Shown: piece after piece, positions 1-5,267 of the stretch | Layout: the number at the start of each line of letters is the position of its first letter | How positions within the stretch are numbered: the first letter of the stretch is position 1 | NCBI GenBank assembly: GCA_046710875.1 | Contig: JBKEHQ010000085.1 | Coordinates: forward strand, 1-5,267 | Reading direction: 5' to 3' | DNA length: 5,267 nucleotides | Source of the DNA: MGIIb-O3 sp046710875 | GTDB lineage: Archaea; Thermoplasmatota; Poseidoniia; Poseidoniales; Thalassarchaeaceae | The notes under the pieces: model-generated | What the model saw: the letters and a program-made list of their open reading frames with translations, nothing else | What the model was told of the DNA's origin: nothing | The model's database searches: none | Made by a program: the position numbers and the translations under genes

Positions 1-3
1 GAT

Positions 4-648
4 ATGGCTCAACTAAATCGCCAAGGTGAACGATGGTCTCCTGCTGCTGAATCTATATTGGGTCATGATGGATCTCGTCCGTATCTTTCACCATTAGCAG
101 ATTTTCGTCGAGGAGCAAATCATGATGTTCCACCAGATGCAATAAGAAATAAACAAAACTCACAATCTGGAAATAGGGTACAAAGAAATATGCACTCAAC
201 AACATGTACTCTATGTGATTCAAAAACCGAAGTGCCATTCAAACCTACTCCAGGTAAACCAATACGTTGTAGGGACTGTATGTCAAAAGTAAAAGATGGC
301 AAGGCATCAAAAGAAGAATTAGCCAATGAACGTAAAATTCTAATGAAGGCAAGATCCGAATCTCAGGAGTCGCAAGGTATGAAAATATTTGTTGCTAGCT
401 TATCCTATGAAGTTACGGAAGATGAACTTAGGAATGTATTTTCACCATACGGAAATATAACTGATCTTCATATTGCAAATGATAGGGAAAGCGGTAAATC
501 TAAGGGTTTTGCATTTATCACCTTTGAAAACTATAAAGAAGGTAAAAATGCTATCAATTCATTAAAAAATACAGAATTAAATGGCCGAAAGATGTCAATA
601 CAAGAATCAAATAGAGATAGTAGTAGAAATAATCGTAATAGAAGGTAA
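4..648 (+). CDS. Zinc-ribbon plus RRM RNA-binding protein (N-terminus possibly incomplete)
   Basis: Probable cytoplasmic RNA-binding protein of 214 residues from the first visible ATG. Residues 1-62 are polar, match nothing I recognise and look disordered. A zinc ribbon follows, with Cys68-x2-Cys71 and Cys89-x2-Cys92 flanking a Pro-rich loop (PFKPTPGKP). A charged linker (about 96-125) leads to a canonical RRM at 127-204: RNP2 is IFVASL (128-133) and RNP1 is KGFAFITF (167-174), with the aromatic residues that stack on RNA bases present. The tail is Ser/Asn/Arg-rich and basic. The frame is open to the left edge, so the true start may lie outside the window. Internal ATGs at 190 and 379 sit exactly before the zinc ribbon and the RRM, and the latter has a good ribosome binding site. 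The gene lies 46 bases before the radical SAM gene with no oligo-T terminator between, so co-transcription is likely. RRM assignment is firm; the specific RNA target is unknown. Confidence 0.85.
   Translation: MAQLNRQGERWSPAAESILGHDGSRPYLSPLADFRRGANHDVPPDAIRNKQNSQSGNRVQRNMHSTTCTLCDSKTEVPFKPTPGKPIRCRDCMSKVKDGKASKEELANERKILMKARSESQESQGMKIFVASLSYEVTEDELRNVFSPYGNITDLHIANDRESGKSKGFAFITFENYKEGKNAINSLKNTELNGRKMSIQESNRDSSRNNRNRR
365..381 (+). promoter_or_regulatory. Internal Shine-Dalgarno and ATG ahead of the RRM domain
   Basis: AGGAG at 365-369 lies nine bases before an in-frame ATG at 379. That ATG begins MKIFV, the way stand-alone bacterial-type small RRM proteins usually begin. If used, it would yield an 89-residue RRM-only product (379-648) besides the full-length protein. 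The sequence arrangement is seen directly; its use for translation is inference. Confidence 0.4.
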
Positions 649-694
649 ATGAATGAAGGCTTAAAGCCCTTATGACTATTTAATGGGGTTTTCA

Positions 695-2476
695 ATGGAA
701 GGCTGGCTAGTATTGGATGGTTATGAGGATGAACCAGCCGCATTTGGAGTGCCTAACTATGTTGGATTTCATATAAGATATATTTGCGGAGTTTTCGAAT
801 CTAGGGGAATACCATACACATACATGACTATAGATCAATGGAGAATTAATAATAAACATAAATTATCTTCTCCAGATACAAGGACTAAATTGAAAAATGA
901 ATTATCAGATTTAGCAGGTGCAGTAGTTCTAGCAGGCGCCGTAGTTCCTGGTAAATATGTCCGTGGAACTCCGATTAGTAGGCGTGAACTAGACCAATTC
1001 CTTTCTATATTTCCTAGGGAAAAACCAGTATTATGTGGTGGTTGGGCTATCCGGCATTGGAGGTATGATGGATGGATGCCATTGCGATCTAATCTTTTTT
1101 GTACAGTTCAAGATACAGATGCAACTCTGGATAACTTTCTATCTACTAATTCTTGGATAAATAAAAAAAGATCAATAGATCAGTGGAAAAACTGGGCAAA
1201 TAAAGGGGCTTCATCAAAGGCAGTTGTTAATCATCCAGATTTATTTACTATCGATGGTAGAAATGGGCCTTTGACTTATGAAGTTGAATTATATCAAGGA
1301 TGTGTAAGATTCAAAAGAGGATGTAAATTTTGTATAGAGCCAAAAAAAGGAATCCCAATATGGAGGGAAGAACAAGATATTATTGATGAGGTAAATATTG
1401 CAATTGAAAATGGTGTGCAAAATATTCGATTAGGGGGCGCTACTGATGTTTATACTTACAAAGCCGAAGGAGTATTAGATTTGGAATACCCAATTCCAAA
1501 TCCTGAACCAATCTCGGATTTACTTTTCGGTTTAAGAGAAAATGAAAATCTACAGATATTGCATGTCGATAATGGAAACCCTTCCATAATTGCCGAGAAT
1601 CTTGGGCCTTCTACTGAAATAACAAAAGCTATGATAGATACCTTATCTGATGGAGCAGTATTGTCATTTGGTTTAGAATCTGCAGATCCATTAGTACATA
1701 GTAATAATTGGTTAAATTGTGATCCAAAACAATTGATTTCTGCTATCAGCCATATCAATGATTATGGTAGGGAACGTGGATTACGTGGATTGCCAAAACT
1801 CCTTCCAGGGCTAAATTTTATAGCGGGCCTCAATGGAGAAACTGCTTCTTCATACCAAATGAATTTGAAATTATTACAAGACATTAGGAATAAAGGATTA
1901 CTTCTACGTAGAATAAATATCCGGCAAGTTGAAGGGCAAGGATTTCAAGATATACCGGAAAAAATATTTAAAGAATTTAAAGAAACTGTACGGAATACTA
2001 TTGACAAACCTCTTTTGGAAGAATTATTTCCATATGGTGCCATAATTAGGGATGTTTGGTGGGAATCACATAATAATCGTATACGAAATCCTAAACAAGT
2101 AACAAACTTGGAACATAGGGACATCTCAGTCTATGGTAAATCTGGGATAACATTTGGTCGACAAATTGGGGCATATCCAATTCTAACAGGAATTCCTTAT
2201 TTATTGCCTCTTGAAACTAAGTCCGATGTAGTAATTACTGGACATGGTATGCGTAGTATATCTGCGGTTGAAATAGGGTTAGACATAAATAATGTTACAC
2301 AAAATCAACTATCTGCTATTCCCGGCTTAGGAGTAAAAGGGGCTTGGAAGATAATCAGTAAAAGAGCAATTAAATTAAGTAAAAATAATGAAAAAATAAC
2401 TTCTGTTTCTGAAGCATTTACATCTGCCGGAATAAATATGCCTGAATTAGCAGATCGGATTTTAGTTGTTAAATAA
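695..2476 (+). CDS. Radical SAM enzyme with C-terminal helix-hairpin-helix (COG1031-like)
   Basis: Predicted 4Fe-4S radical SAM enzyme of unknown reaction, 593 residues, matching my recollection of archaeal COG1031. It opens with the family-like VLDGYEDEPAAFGVP followed by an alpha/beta N-terminal domain (about 1-160). The radical SAM core carries Cys203, Cys210 and Cys213 (GCVRFKRGCKFCIEP). This is a CX6CX2C cluster motif rather than the common CX3CX2C. Other family-like blocks are LHVDNGNP (289-296), FGLESADP (325-332), LLPGLNFIAGLNGET (369-383) and RRINIRQV (405-412). A helix-hairpin-helix, LSAIPGLGVKGAWKIISKR (539-557), suggests nucleic-acid contact. An alternative ATG at 683 would add four residues. 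I prefer 695 because GGGG precedes it at suitable spacing and family members begin close to the DGY block, but this is weak. The gene ends immediately against the convergent peptidase E stop. The substrate cannot be deduced; RNA or protein modification is possible. Confidence 0.88.
   Translation: MEGWLVLDGYEDEPAAFGVPNYVGFHIRYICGVFESRGIPYTYMTIDQWRINNKHKLSSPDTRTKLKNELSDLAGAVVLAGAVVPGKYVRGTPISRRELDQFLSIFPREKPVLCGGWAIRHWRYDGWMPLRSNLFCTVQDTDATLDNFLSTNSWINKKRSIDQWKNWANKGASSKAVVNHPDLFTIDGRNGPLTYEVELYQGCVRFKRGCKFCIEPKKGIPIWREEQDIIDEVNIAIENGVQNIRLGGATDVYTYKAEGVLDLEYPIPNPEPISDLLFGLRENENLQILHVDNGNPSIIAENLGPSTEITKAMIDTLSDGAVLSFGLESADPLVHSNNWLNCDPKQLISAISHINDYGRERGLRGLPKLLPGLNFIAGLNGETASSYQMNLKLLQDIRNKGLLLRRINIRQVEGQGFQDIPEKIFKEFKETVRNTIDKPLLEELFPYGAIIRDVWWESHNNRIRNPKQVTNLEHRDISVYGKSGITFGRQIGAYPILTGIPYLLPLETKSDVVITGHGMRSISAVEIGLDINNVTQNQLSAIPGLGVKGAWKIISKRAIKLSKNNEKITSVSEAFTSAGINMPELADRILVVK
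2381..2396 (-). terminator. Candidate oligo-T terminator for the minus-strand operon
   Basis: Read on the minus strand, a T6 and then a T5 run (TTTTTTCATTATTTTT) follow the peptidase E stop by about 80 bases, inside the radical SAM gene. No intergenic space exists for a terminator, so this is the nearest good oligo-T candidate. The matching plus strand encodes Lys/Asn-rich sequence, so the run may be a compositional effect. Confidence 0.35.
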
Positions 2477-3205
2477 TCAGATAATTTCTAAGTTATTGTT
2501 TACATAAGTACCATTTTTTATCTTTTTTGGTAGTTTTCCTTTATGGAATATCACTGCATCGCCTATCATCAACTTACCTTTTTGGTTTTGCCATTTAATT
2601 AAAGATCCCTCAAAAAGGCCTATGACTGGAATGATGTTATTTTGATGGTATTCGTTAATTCGTTGAGACCTAGTTTCCCCATTGTGTTTTACAAACCCTT
2701 CCTCATTTTTTAGCCACATAGGTCCTTCATGATAGTGTGGATTTATTTGAAAATTAACTAAATTCAAAGTATCCAATTTCTTCGGCATAATTATTGGCAT
2801 ATCATTAGTAGTCATCATGGTTGGGCATGCTATATTAGTTCCTGCACTAACTCCCAGGTAAGGAATTCCAGATATAATCACATCATTCAAAATTTTAATT
2901 AATTTATTTTCATGTAATCCATGAGTAAGAAGAAAACTATTCCCACCTCCTACATATATTCCTTTGGCATTTTTAACTGCATCATAAGGATTATCATATT
3001 CTTCAATACCTATTAATTTAATATTTTTTAGTGGCCAACTCTTCTCTCTTACTTTTGTAGTATATTCTATTCTATTTTTTTGTGCATATGATATAAAAAC
3101 TACTTCATCTATTCCTCTAAATAACTCTTCAATCTGAGCATTTAGGATTAACTTTTGTTTACTGGAAAGGGAATTGTTTCCCCCACTGGAAAGTAATAAT
3201 CTCAT
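2477..3205 (-). CDS. pepE: Peptidase E (alpha-aspartyl dipeptidase, family S51)
   Basis: Cytoplasmic serine peptidase expected to hydrolyse dipeptides with N-terminal aspartate. The 242-residue product matches PepE along its length: MRLLLSSGG at the start, YVGGGNSF (84-91), the nucleophile elbow GVSAGTN with Ser120, TNDMPI with Asp135, NPH with His157, and GLFEGS with Glu199. Ser120, Asp135 and His157 fall at the same numbers as in Salmonella PepE as I recall it, and Glu199 corresponds to its Glu192, so the active site looks intact. About 10 extra residues lie between His157 and the conserved GETR motif, making it longer than the roughly 229-residue bacterial enzyme. I chose the ATG at 3205 because GAGG at 3215-3212 precedes it by six bases. 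A TTG at 3217 in the same frame would overlap the upstream stop by four bases and is less likely. The PAC2 gene ends eight bases upstream, implying coupled translation, and the gene probably closes the operon. Confidence 0.92.
   Translation of the reverse strand: MRLLLSSGGNNSLSSKQKLILNAQIEELFRGIDEVVFISYAQKNRIEYTTKVREKSWPLKNIKLIGIEEYDNPYDAVKNAKGIYVGGGNSFLLTHGLHENKLIKILNDVIISGIPYLGVSAGTNIACPTMMTTNDMPIIMPKKLDTLNLVNFQINPHYHEGPMWLKNEEGFVKHNGETRSQRINEYHQNNIIPVIGLFEGSLIKWQNQKGKLMIGDAVIFHKGKLPKKIKNGTYVNNNLEII
2514..2528 (+). terminator. Candidate oligo-T terminator for the radical SAM transcript
   Basis: Two T6 runs separated by ATC (TTTTTTATCTTTTTT) start 38 bases after the radical SAM stop. Archaeal RNA polymerase commonly terminates at oligo-T tracts without a hairpin. 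The tract lies inside the 3' part of the convergent peptidase E gene, where it encodes lysines, so codon content alone could explain it. Confidence 0.4.
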
Positions 3206-3213
3206 ATTATTCC

Positions 3214-3978
3214 TCAAGCATAAAAATCACTCGATACATCGGTCTCCGAAGAATTAACTAAATCATCAATTGAATTAGTCACATTAATTGCGTCGATAAT
3301 CCTTTTTGCTGTTTCTTTAGTCGAATCTAAGTCAAGATCTAAAGGAATATCCAAAGCACCCTCTATCCATGATGATAACCTATCTGCTGCTAATATATCT
3401 GCACTAGCGCCAATAGTATCTGCTATGAGTCCTATTGCGGGAACATCATATAATGGCGATAATGAGACAATTAATCCAGCAATGCCTATCATGCCATCCT
3501 TTGGTTGATTTTTACTAACTGGTATATCATTAGATTCCAATGTCTTTCTTACTTTAGAATTTGCACACACTACATGAATATCCTTATCTTCAATTCCTGC
3601 AGTTAAGCCAGCCAATACTAAAAGTTGCGGAGTATCATTGTTCTTTGCTAAATTTAGTATTTCTTCGGAAACTTCAAATTGCCCTGTTGCAGTTATTGGC
3701 TGCACATCTCCCCTTATGACAATTATAGTTTTATTTTTTGGCAGTAATACTGAACATATTTCTATTTTGGGAGGGGTCATTAATCCTTCTTCACTAAGGG
3801 TTGAATGAGGAGGCAAATCTGGATGTAAAATCCAACCTAAAGTTTTTGATTGATGTTTTTTAATTAAACCATCTGCTACTAATTTTCCTACATTACCAAC
3901 TCCAGGGACTGCCTCTATTATGGCTAAATGTTTGGGTAAACTATTTCCAATTAACCAATGAATTCTTGTTCTATTCAT
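3214..3978 (-). CDS. PAC2-family proteasome assembly chaperone/activator
   Basis: A 254-residue member of the PAC2 (DUF75, COG2047-type) family, related to eukaryotic PAC2 and archaeal PbaA/PbaB, which bind the 20S proteasome alpha ring. Family-like features are the N-terminal IEAVPGVGNVGKLVADGLI (21-39), the HPDLPPHS and GLMTPPKIEI segments (52-74), LLVLAGLTAG (119-128) and GMIGIAGLIVSLSPLYDVPAIG (162-183, conserved Gly/Pro-rich stretch). The final ~25 residues are acidic, Ser-rich and probably flexible, and end in Phe-Tyr-Ala. That fits the HbYX (hydrophobic-Tyr-any) motif by which chaperones and activators insert into alpha-ring pockets. The ATG overlaps the Nop10 stop by eight bases (ATGAATAG), with GAGG at 3991-3988 as ribosome binding site. 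PAC2 genes commonly follow nop10 in euryarchaea. Family assignment is firm; assembly versus activation role is open. Confidence 0.9.
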   Translation of the reverse strand: MNRTRIHWLIGNSLPKHLAIIEAVPGVGNVGKLVADGLIKKHQSKTLGWILHPDLPPHSTLSEEGLMTPPKIEICSVLLPKNKTIIVIRGDVQPITATGQFEVSEEILNLAKNNDTPQLLVLAGLTAGIEDKDIHVVCANSKVRKTLESNDIPVSKNQPKDGMIGIAGLIVSLSPLYDVPAIGLIADTIGASADILAADRLSSWIEGALDIPLDLDLDSTKETAKRIIDAINVTNSIDDLVNSSETDVSSDFYA

Positions 3979-4192
3979 CCTTTAAATCCTCATTTATACT
4001 TGTATTTGGCAAAGACTCAATCCAATCTTTACTTCCTGCATCTAATCTTTTTCTACGGCGATTGCCCTGAGGATCCTCGGGAGAATATTTCAATGGTGCA
4101 ACTACTTCCAGAATATTTCCACAATTATTACATTTTTCGCCTAATCCGTACTCTTTACAAGATACACATCTTTTCAATTTGCTTCTTACCAT
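3971..4192 (-). CDS. nop10: H/ACA RNP protein Nop10
   Basis: Small zinc-ribbon subunit of the H/ACA ribonucleoprotein. It binds the pseudouridine synthase Cbf5 and supports guide-RNA-directed pseudouridylation of rRNA. The 73-residue product shows Cys9-x2-Cys12 and Cys21-x2-Cys24, followed by the diagnostic linker YSPEDPQGNRRRKR (36-49) that lies along Cbf5. Archaeal Nop10 is usually 50-60 residues; this one has an additional ~20-residue acidic C-terminus (GSKDW...NEDLKDE). It lies between aIF2-alpha and PAC2, its usual archaeal setting, and overlaps the PAC2 start by eight bases. Unlike its neighbours it has no visible Shine-Dalgarno upstream of the ATG and is separated from aIF2-alpha by 63 bases. 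An in-frame stop and no ATG/GTG/TTG in that gap exclude a longer N-terminus. Confidence 0.93.
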   Translation of the reverse strand: MVRSKLKRCVSCKEYGLGEKCNNCGNILEVVAPLKYSPEDPQGNRRRKRLDAGSKDWIESLPNTSINEDLKDE

Positions 4193-4196
4193 GTCA

Positions 4197-4211
4197 ATAC
4201 AAGAAATGTAT
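4197..4211. repeat. Short inverted repeat in the nop10 leader
   Basis: ATACA-AGAAA-TGTAT is a perfect 5-bp inverted repeat with a five-base centre, ending five bases before the nop10 ATG. It lies in the only sizeable gap (4193-4255) of the minus-strand operon. It could be an operator half-site pair or a small leader hairpin, but five base pairs of A/T-rich stem is near what chance allows. Confidence 0.3.
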
Positions 4212-4255
4212 CGCTCGTAGTGAAGTACATGAATTATCTGATGATTTTAAGATCT

Positions 4256-5044
4256 TCAAAGGCGTTCTATGCTAATTGAGCCTTCTACCGGTGCCATATA
4301 TTTCTTTACTACTTCTTGTGCTTGTTCCCATACGGATTCTGCAGAAGGATAGTCAGGGGCCCTTATGTCAACTCTGTAATGGGGAGCGCCTTCATAATGA
4401 CACGTCAAGGTAACTTCTTCCAAATCCTCTGCACAATGCTCAGCAGCAATTAGGGCTTTTTTAATTACGTTGACTCCTTCGGAACTCCAAACTTCAATAT
4501 CAAATATTCCTCTAATTTCTACATATGGAGGTACGATGTTATCTATTGCAATTGTAGTTGCTATTGCCATCCATTCTCCATCAAATCCAGCATCTGATAG
4601 GGCATTTTCTGATATTGCACATTCTTCAAGCGCACCATATAGGGTTCCAAATATGTTGACCATCTCATCGGAAATAGATTTAGCTTTATTTTCATCCCAA
4701 CTAACCTTTTCAGAAACTAGTCTCATCATTTGTTCTGCTCTCTGTTGGTTTTTTCTTTGTTGCAAAGTATCTCTTCGTCTCTCTTCAGAAACAGCTTTAA
4801 TGGACAAATTAATACTTTCTTTACCTCTTCTAATTTCAATTACTTTAGCGACTACCCTTTGTCCTTCTCTGACATGGGAACGAATATTTTTGACCCATCC
4901 TGCAGAAACTTCACCAATAAATACAAATCCTTCTCTACCTTCATAAGAATCTAAAGAAAGATATGCACCATTCTCTCTAACGTTTTTAACAGTACAAACC
5001 AATAGTTCGCCTTCAGATGGCCAATTATCATTATTATTAGCCAT
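4256..5044 (-). CDS. Translation initiation factor aIF2 subunit alpha
   Basis: Alpha subunit of the heterotrimeric aIF2, which carries initiator Met-tRNA to the small ribosomal subunit. The 262-residue product has the three expected parts. An S1/OB domain (about 11-85) includes EGELLVCTVKNVRENGAYL and the hallmark GWVKNIRSHVREGQ (49-62). A helical domain covers about 90-165. A C-terminal alpha/beta domain (about 172-262) contains VPPYVEIRG and YEGAPHYRVDIRAPDY and binds the gamma subunit. Length is normal for the family. I chose the ATG at 5044 because AAGGGG at 5057-5052 precedes it by seven bases, right after the S27e stop. The upstream ATG at 5071 lies inside S27e and would add nine residues that do not look like the family. 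The S27e-aIF2-alpha-Nop10 order is the classical archaeal arrangement. Confidence 0.96.
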   Translation of the reverse strand: MANNNDNWPSEGELLVCTVKNVRENGAYLSLDSYEGREGFVFIGEVSAGWVKNIRSHVREGQRVVAKVIEIRRGKESINLSIKAVSEERRRDTLQQRKNQQRAEQMMRLVSEKVSWDENKAKSISDEMVNIFGTLYGALEECAISENALSDAGFDGEWMAIATTIAIDNIVPPYVEIRGIFDIEVWSSEGVNVIKKALIAAEHCAEDLEEVTLTCHYEGAPHYRVDIRAPDYPSAESVWEQAQEVVKKYMAPVEGSISIERL

Positions 5045-5051
5045 TATTATG

Positions 5052-5057
5052 CCCCTT
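5052..5057 (-). promoter_or_regulatory. Ribosome binding site deciding the aIF2-alpha start
   Basis: AAGGGG begins directly after the S27e TGA and ends seven bases before the ATG at 5044. It favours that start over the ATG at 5071 within S27e. Confidence 0.7.
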
Positions 5058-5228
5058 TCACTCGAGGGCATCCATTATTGTACAACCACTTAGATCTGCT
5101 TTACCGCCAGCAGGACTTGCCAATGTCGAGCCGCACACGGAACATGATACTAGGGTAGCTGCCCTATCAAATAATATTGCTTCATTGCCACAATCCCGAC
5201 AACTAACTTTAAGAAATTTACCACTCAT
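5058..5228 (-). CDS. rps27e: Small ribosomal subunit protein S27e (eS27)
   Basis: A 56-residue zinc-ribbon ribosomal protein of the archaeal/eukaryotic small subunit. My translation begins MSGKFLKVSCRDCGN and ends SGCTIMDALE. Zinc ligands are Cys10-x2-Cys13 and Cys29-x2-Cys32, followed by the conserved TLASPAGGKA segment (35-44). The family pattern of an N-terminal KVxCxDCGN, central VxCxVCGxTL, then PxGGKA and a short acidic C-terminus is complete. The ATG at 5228 is preceded by GAAGGT (5241-5236) at seven bases, and this ribosome binding site overlaps the stop of the upstream L44e frame. Stop to aIF2-alpha start is 13 bases. Length is typical of archaeal S27e (about 55-65). Confidence 0.95.
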   Translation of the reverse strand: MSGKFLKVSCRDCGNEAILFDRAATLVSCSVCGSTLASPAGGKADLSGCTIMDALE

Positions 5229-5235
5229 TTTTCAT

Positions 5236-5241
5236 ACCTTC
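5236..5241 (-). promoter_or_regulatory. Ribosome binding site of S27e overlapping the preceding stop codon
   Basis: GAAGGT lies seven bases before the S27e ATG and shares bases with the TGA (5242-5240) closing the upstream reading frame, consistent with coupled translation of L44e and S27e. Confidence 0.65.
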
Positions 5242-5267
5242 ATTTATCTATAAGCTCAAACTTTCTT
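5240..5267 (-). CDS. rpl44e: Large ribosomal subunit protein L44e (eL42), C-terminal end only
   Basis: Only the last eight codons and TGA are in the window, reading RKFELIDK and then stop. This resembles the KKxELxx tail of archaeal L44e, and L44e is the usual gene directly before S27e. The other two minus-strand frames stop within these bases (after KKV and after ESLSL), so this is also the longest open frame. The call rests on synteny and a very short match; bases beyond the right edge are needed to confirm it. Confidence 0.62.

Noticed and set aside
655..683. GGCTTAAAGCC inverted repeat and a three-codon ATG frame (672-683) before the radical SAM gene, considered as terminator, promoter or leader peptide
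   Set aside because: The stem is only about three base pairs with a workable loop, no T run follows, TATA resemblance is weak, and a frame this short in AT-rich DNA is expected by chance.
3206..3217. TTG at 3217 as start of peptidase E, making a 4-base TTGA overlap with PAC2
   Set aside because: The GAGG within this stretch is better read as the ribosome binding site for the ATG at 3205. That start also puts the catalytic residues at the same numbers as known PepE.
4230..4262. CTGATGA in the nop10/aIF2-alpha gap considered as a box C of a C/D guide RNA
   Set aside because: It departs from the RUGAUGA consensus in its first base and no suitably placed D box (CUGA) with C'/D' elements was found.
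3958..4275. Plus-strand open frame of 105 codons antisense to nop10 and the nop10/aIF2-alpha gap
   Set aside because: It lies opposite a clearly conserved Nop10 and the start of PAC2. Its product is compositionally odd (Tyr/Leu/Phe/Cys-rich) with no recognisable domain, and its ATG has no ribosome binding site of note.
4470..4946. Plus-strand open frame of 158 codons opposite aIF2-alpha
   Set aside because: The opposite strand encodes an unmistakable aIF2-alpha. The antisense product is Ser/Leu-rich low complexity, typical of a shadow frame.
5045..5071. Upstream ATG at 5071 as start of aIF2-alpha
   Set aside because: It lies within the S27e coding end, while the ATG at 5044 has AAGGGG at ideal spacing and gives a family-like N-terminus.

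Overview
The window looks like an AT-rich archaeal chromosome segment. The strongest evidence is the minus-strand order L44e (3' end only) - S27e - aIF2-alpha - Nop10 - PAC2-family protein. This is a recognised archaeal translation / rRNA-modification / proteasome cluster and has no bacterial counterpart. Most minus-strand starts sit behind clear Shine-Dalgarno sequences, and the genes are tightly packed. The AT-richness and gene set would suit a marine Thermoplasmatota-type euryarchaeon (Marine Group II/III), but that placement is an inference I cannot test here.

Layout: 1-648 (+) encodes a small RNA-binding protein with a four-cysteine zinc ribbon followed by an RRM domain; its N-terminus may continue beyond the left edge. 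695-2476 (+) encodes a radical SAM enzyme of the archaeal COG1031 type, with a C-terminal helix-hairpin-helix and an unusually spaced Cys triad. From 2477 to the right edge every gene is on the minus strand. In transcription order, right to left, they are: tail of L44e, S27e, aIF2-alpha, Nop10, PAC2-family proteasome assembly chaperone/activator, and a peptidase E (S51) homologue. The radical SAM and peptidase E genes converge with no base between their stop codons, and each has an oligo-T tract for termination inside the other gene.

The minus-strand operon joins protein synthesis (two ribosomal proteins and an initiation factor subunit), pseudouridylation (Nop10 of H/ACA RNPs) and protein turnover. 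The PAC2 protein ends in Phe-Tyr-Ala, which fits the HbYX tail used to dock on the proteasome alpha ring. The next gene is a dipeptidase that could process proteasome-derived Asp-X peptides. The plus-strand pair (RRM protein and orphan radical SAM enzyme) could be a functionally linked, RNA-directed unit, but that is speculation. No RNA genes, mobile elements, CRISPR arrays or long repeats were seen.
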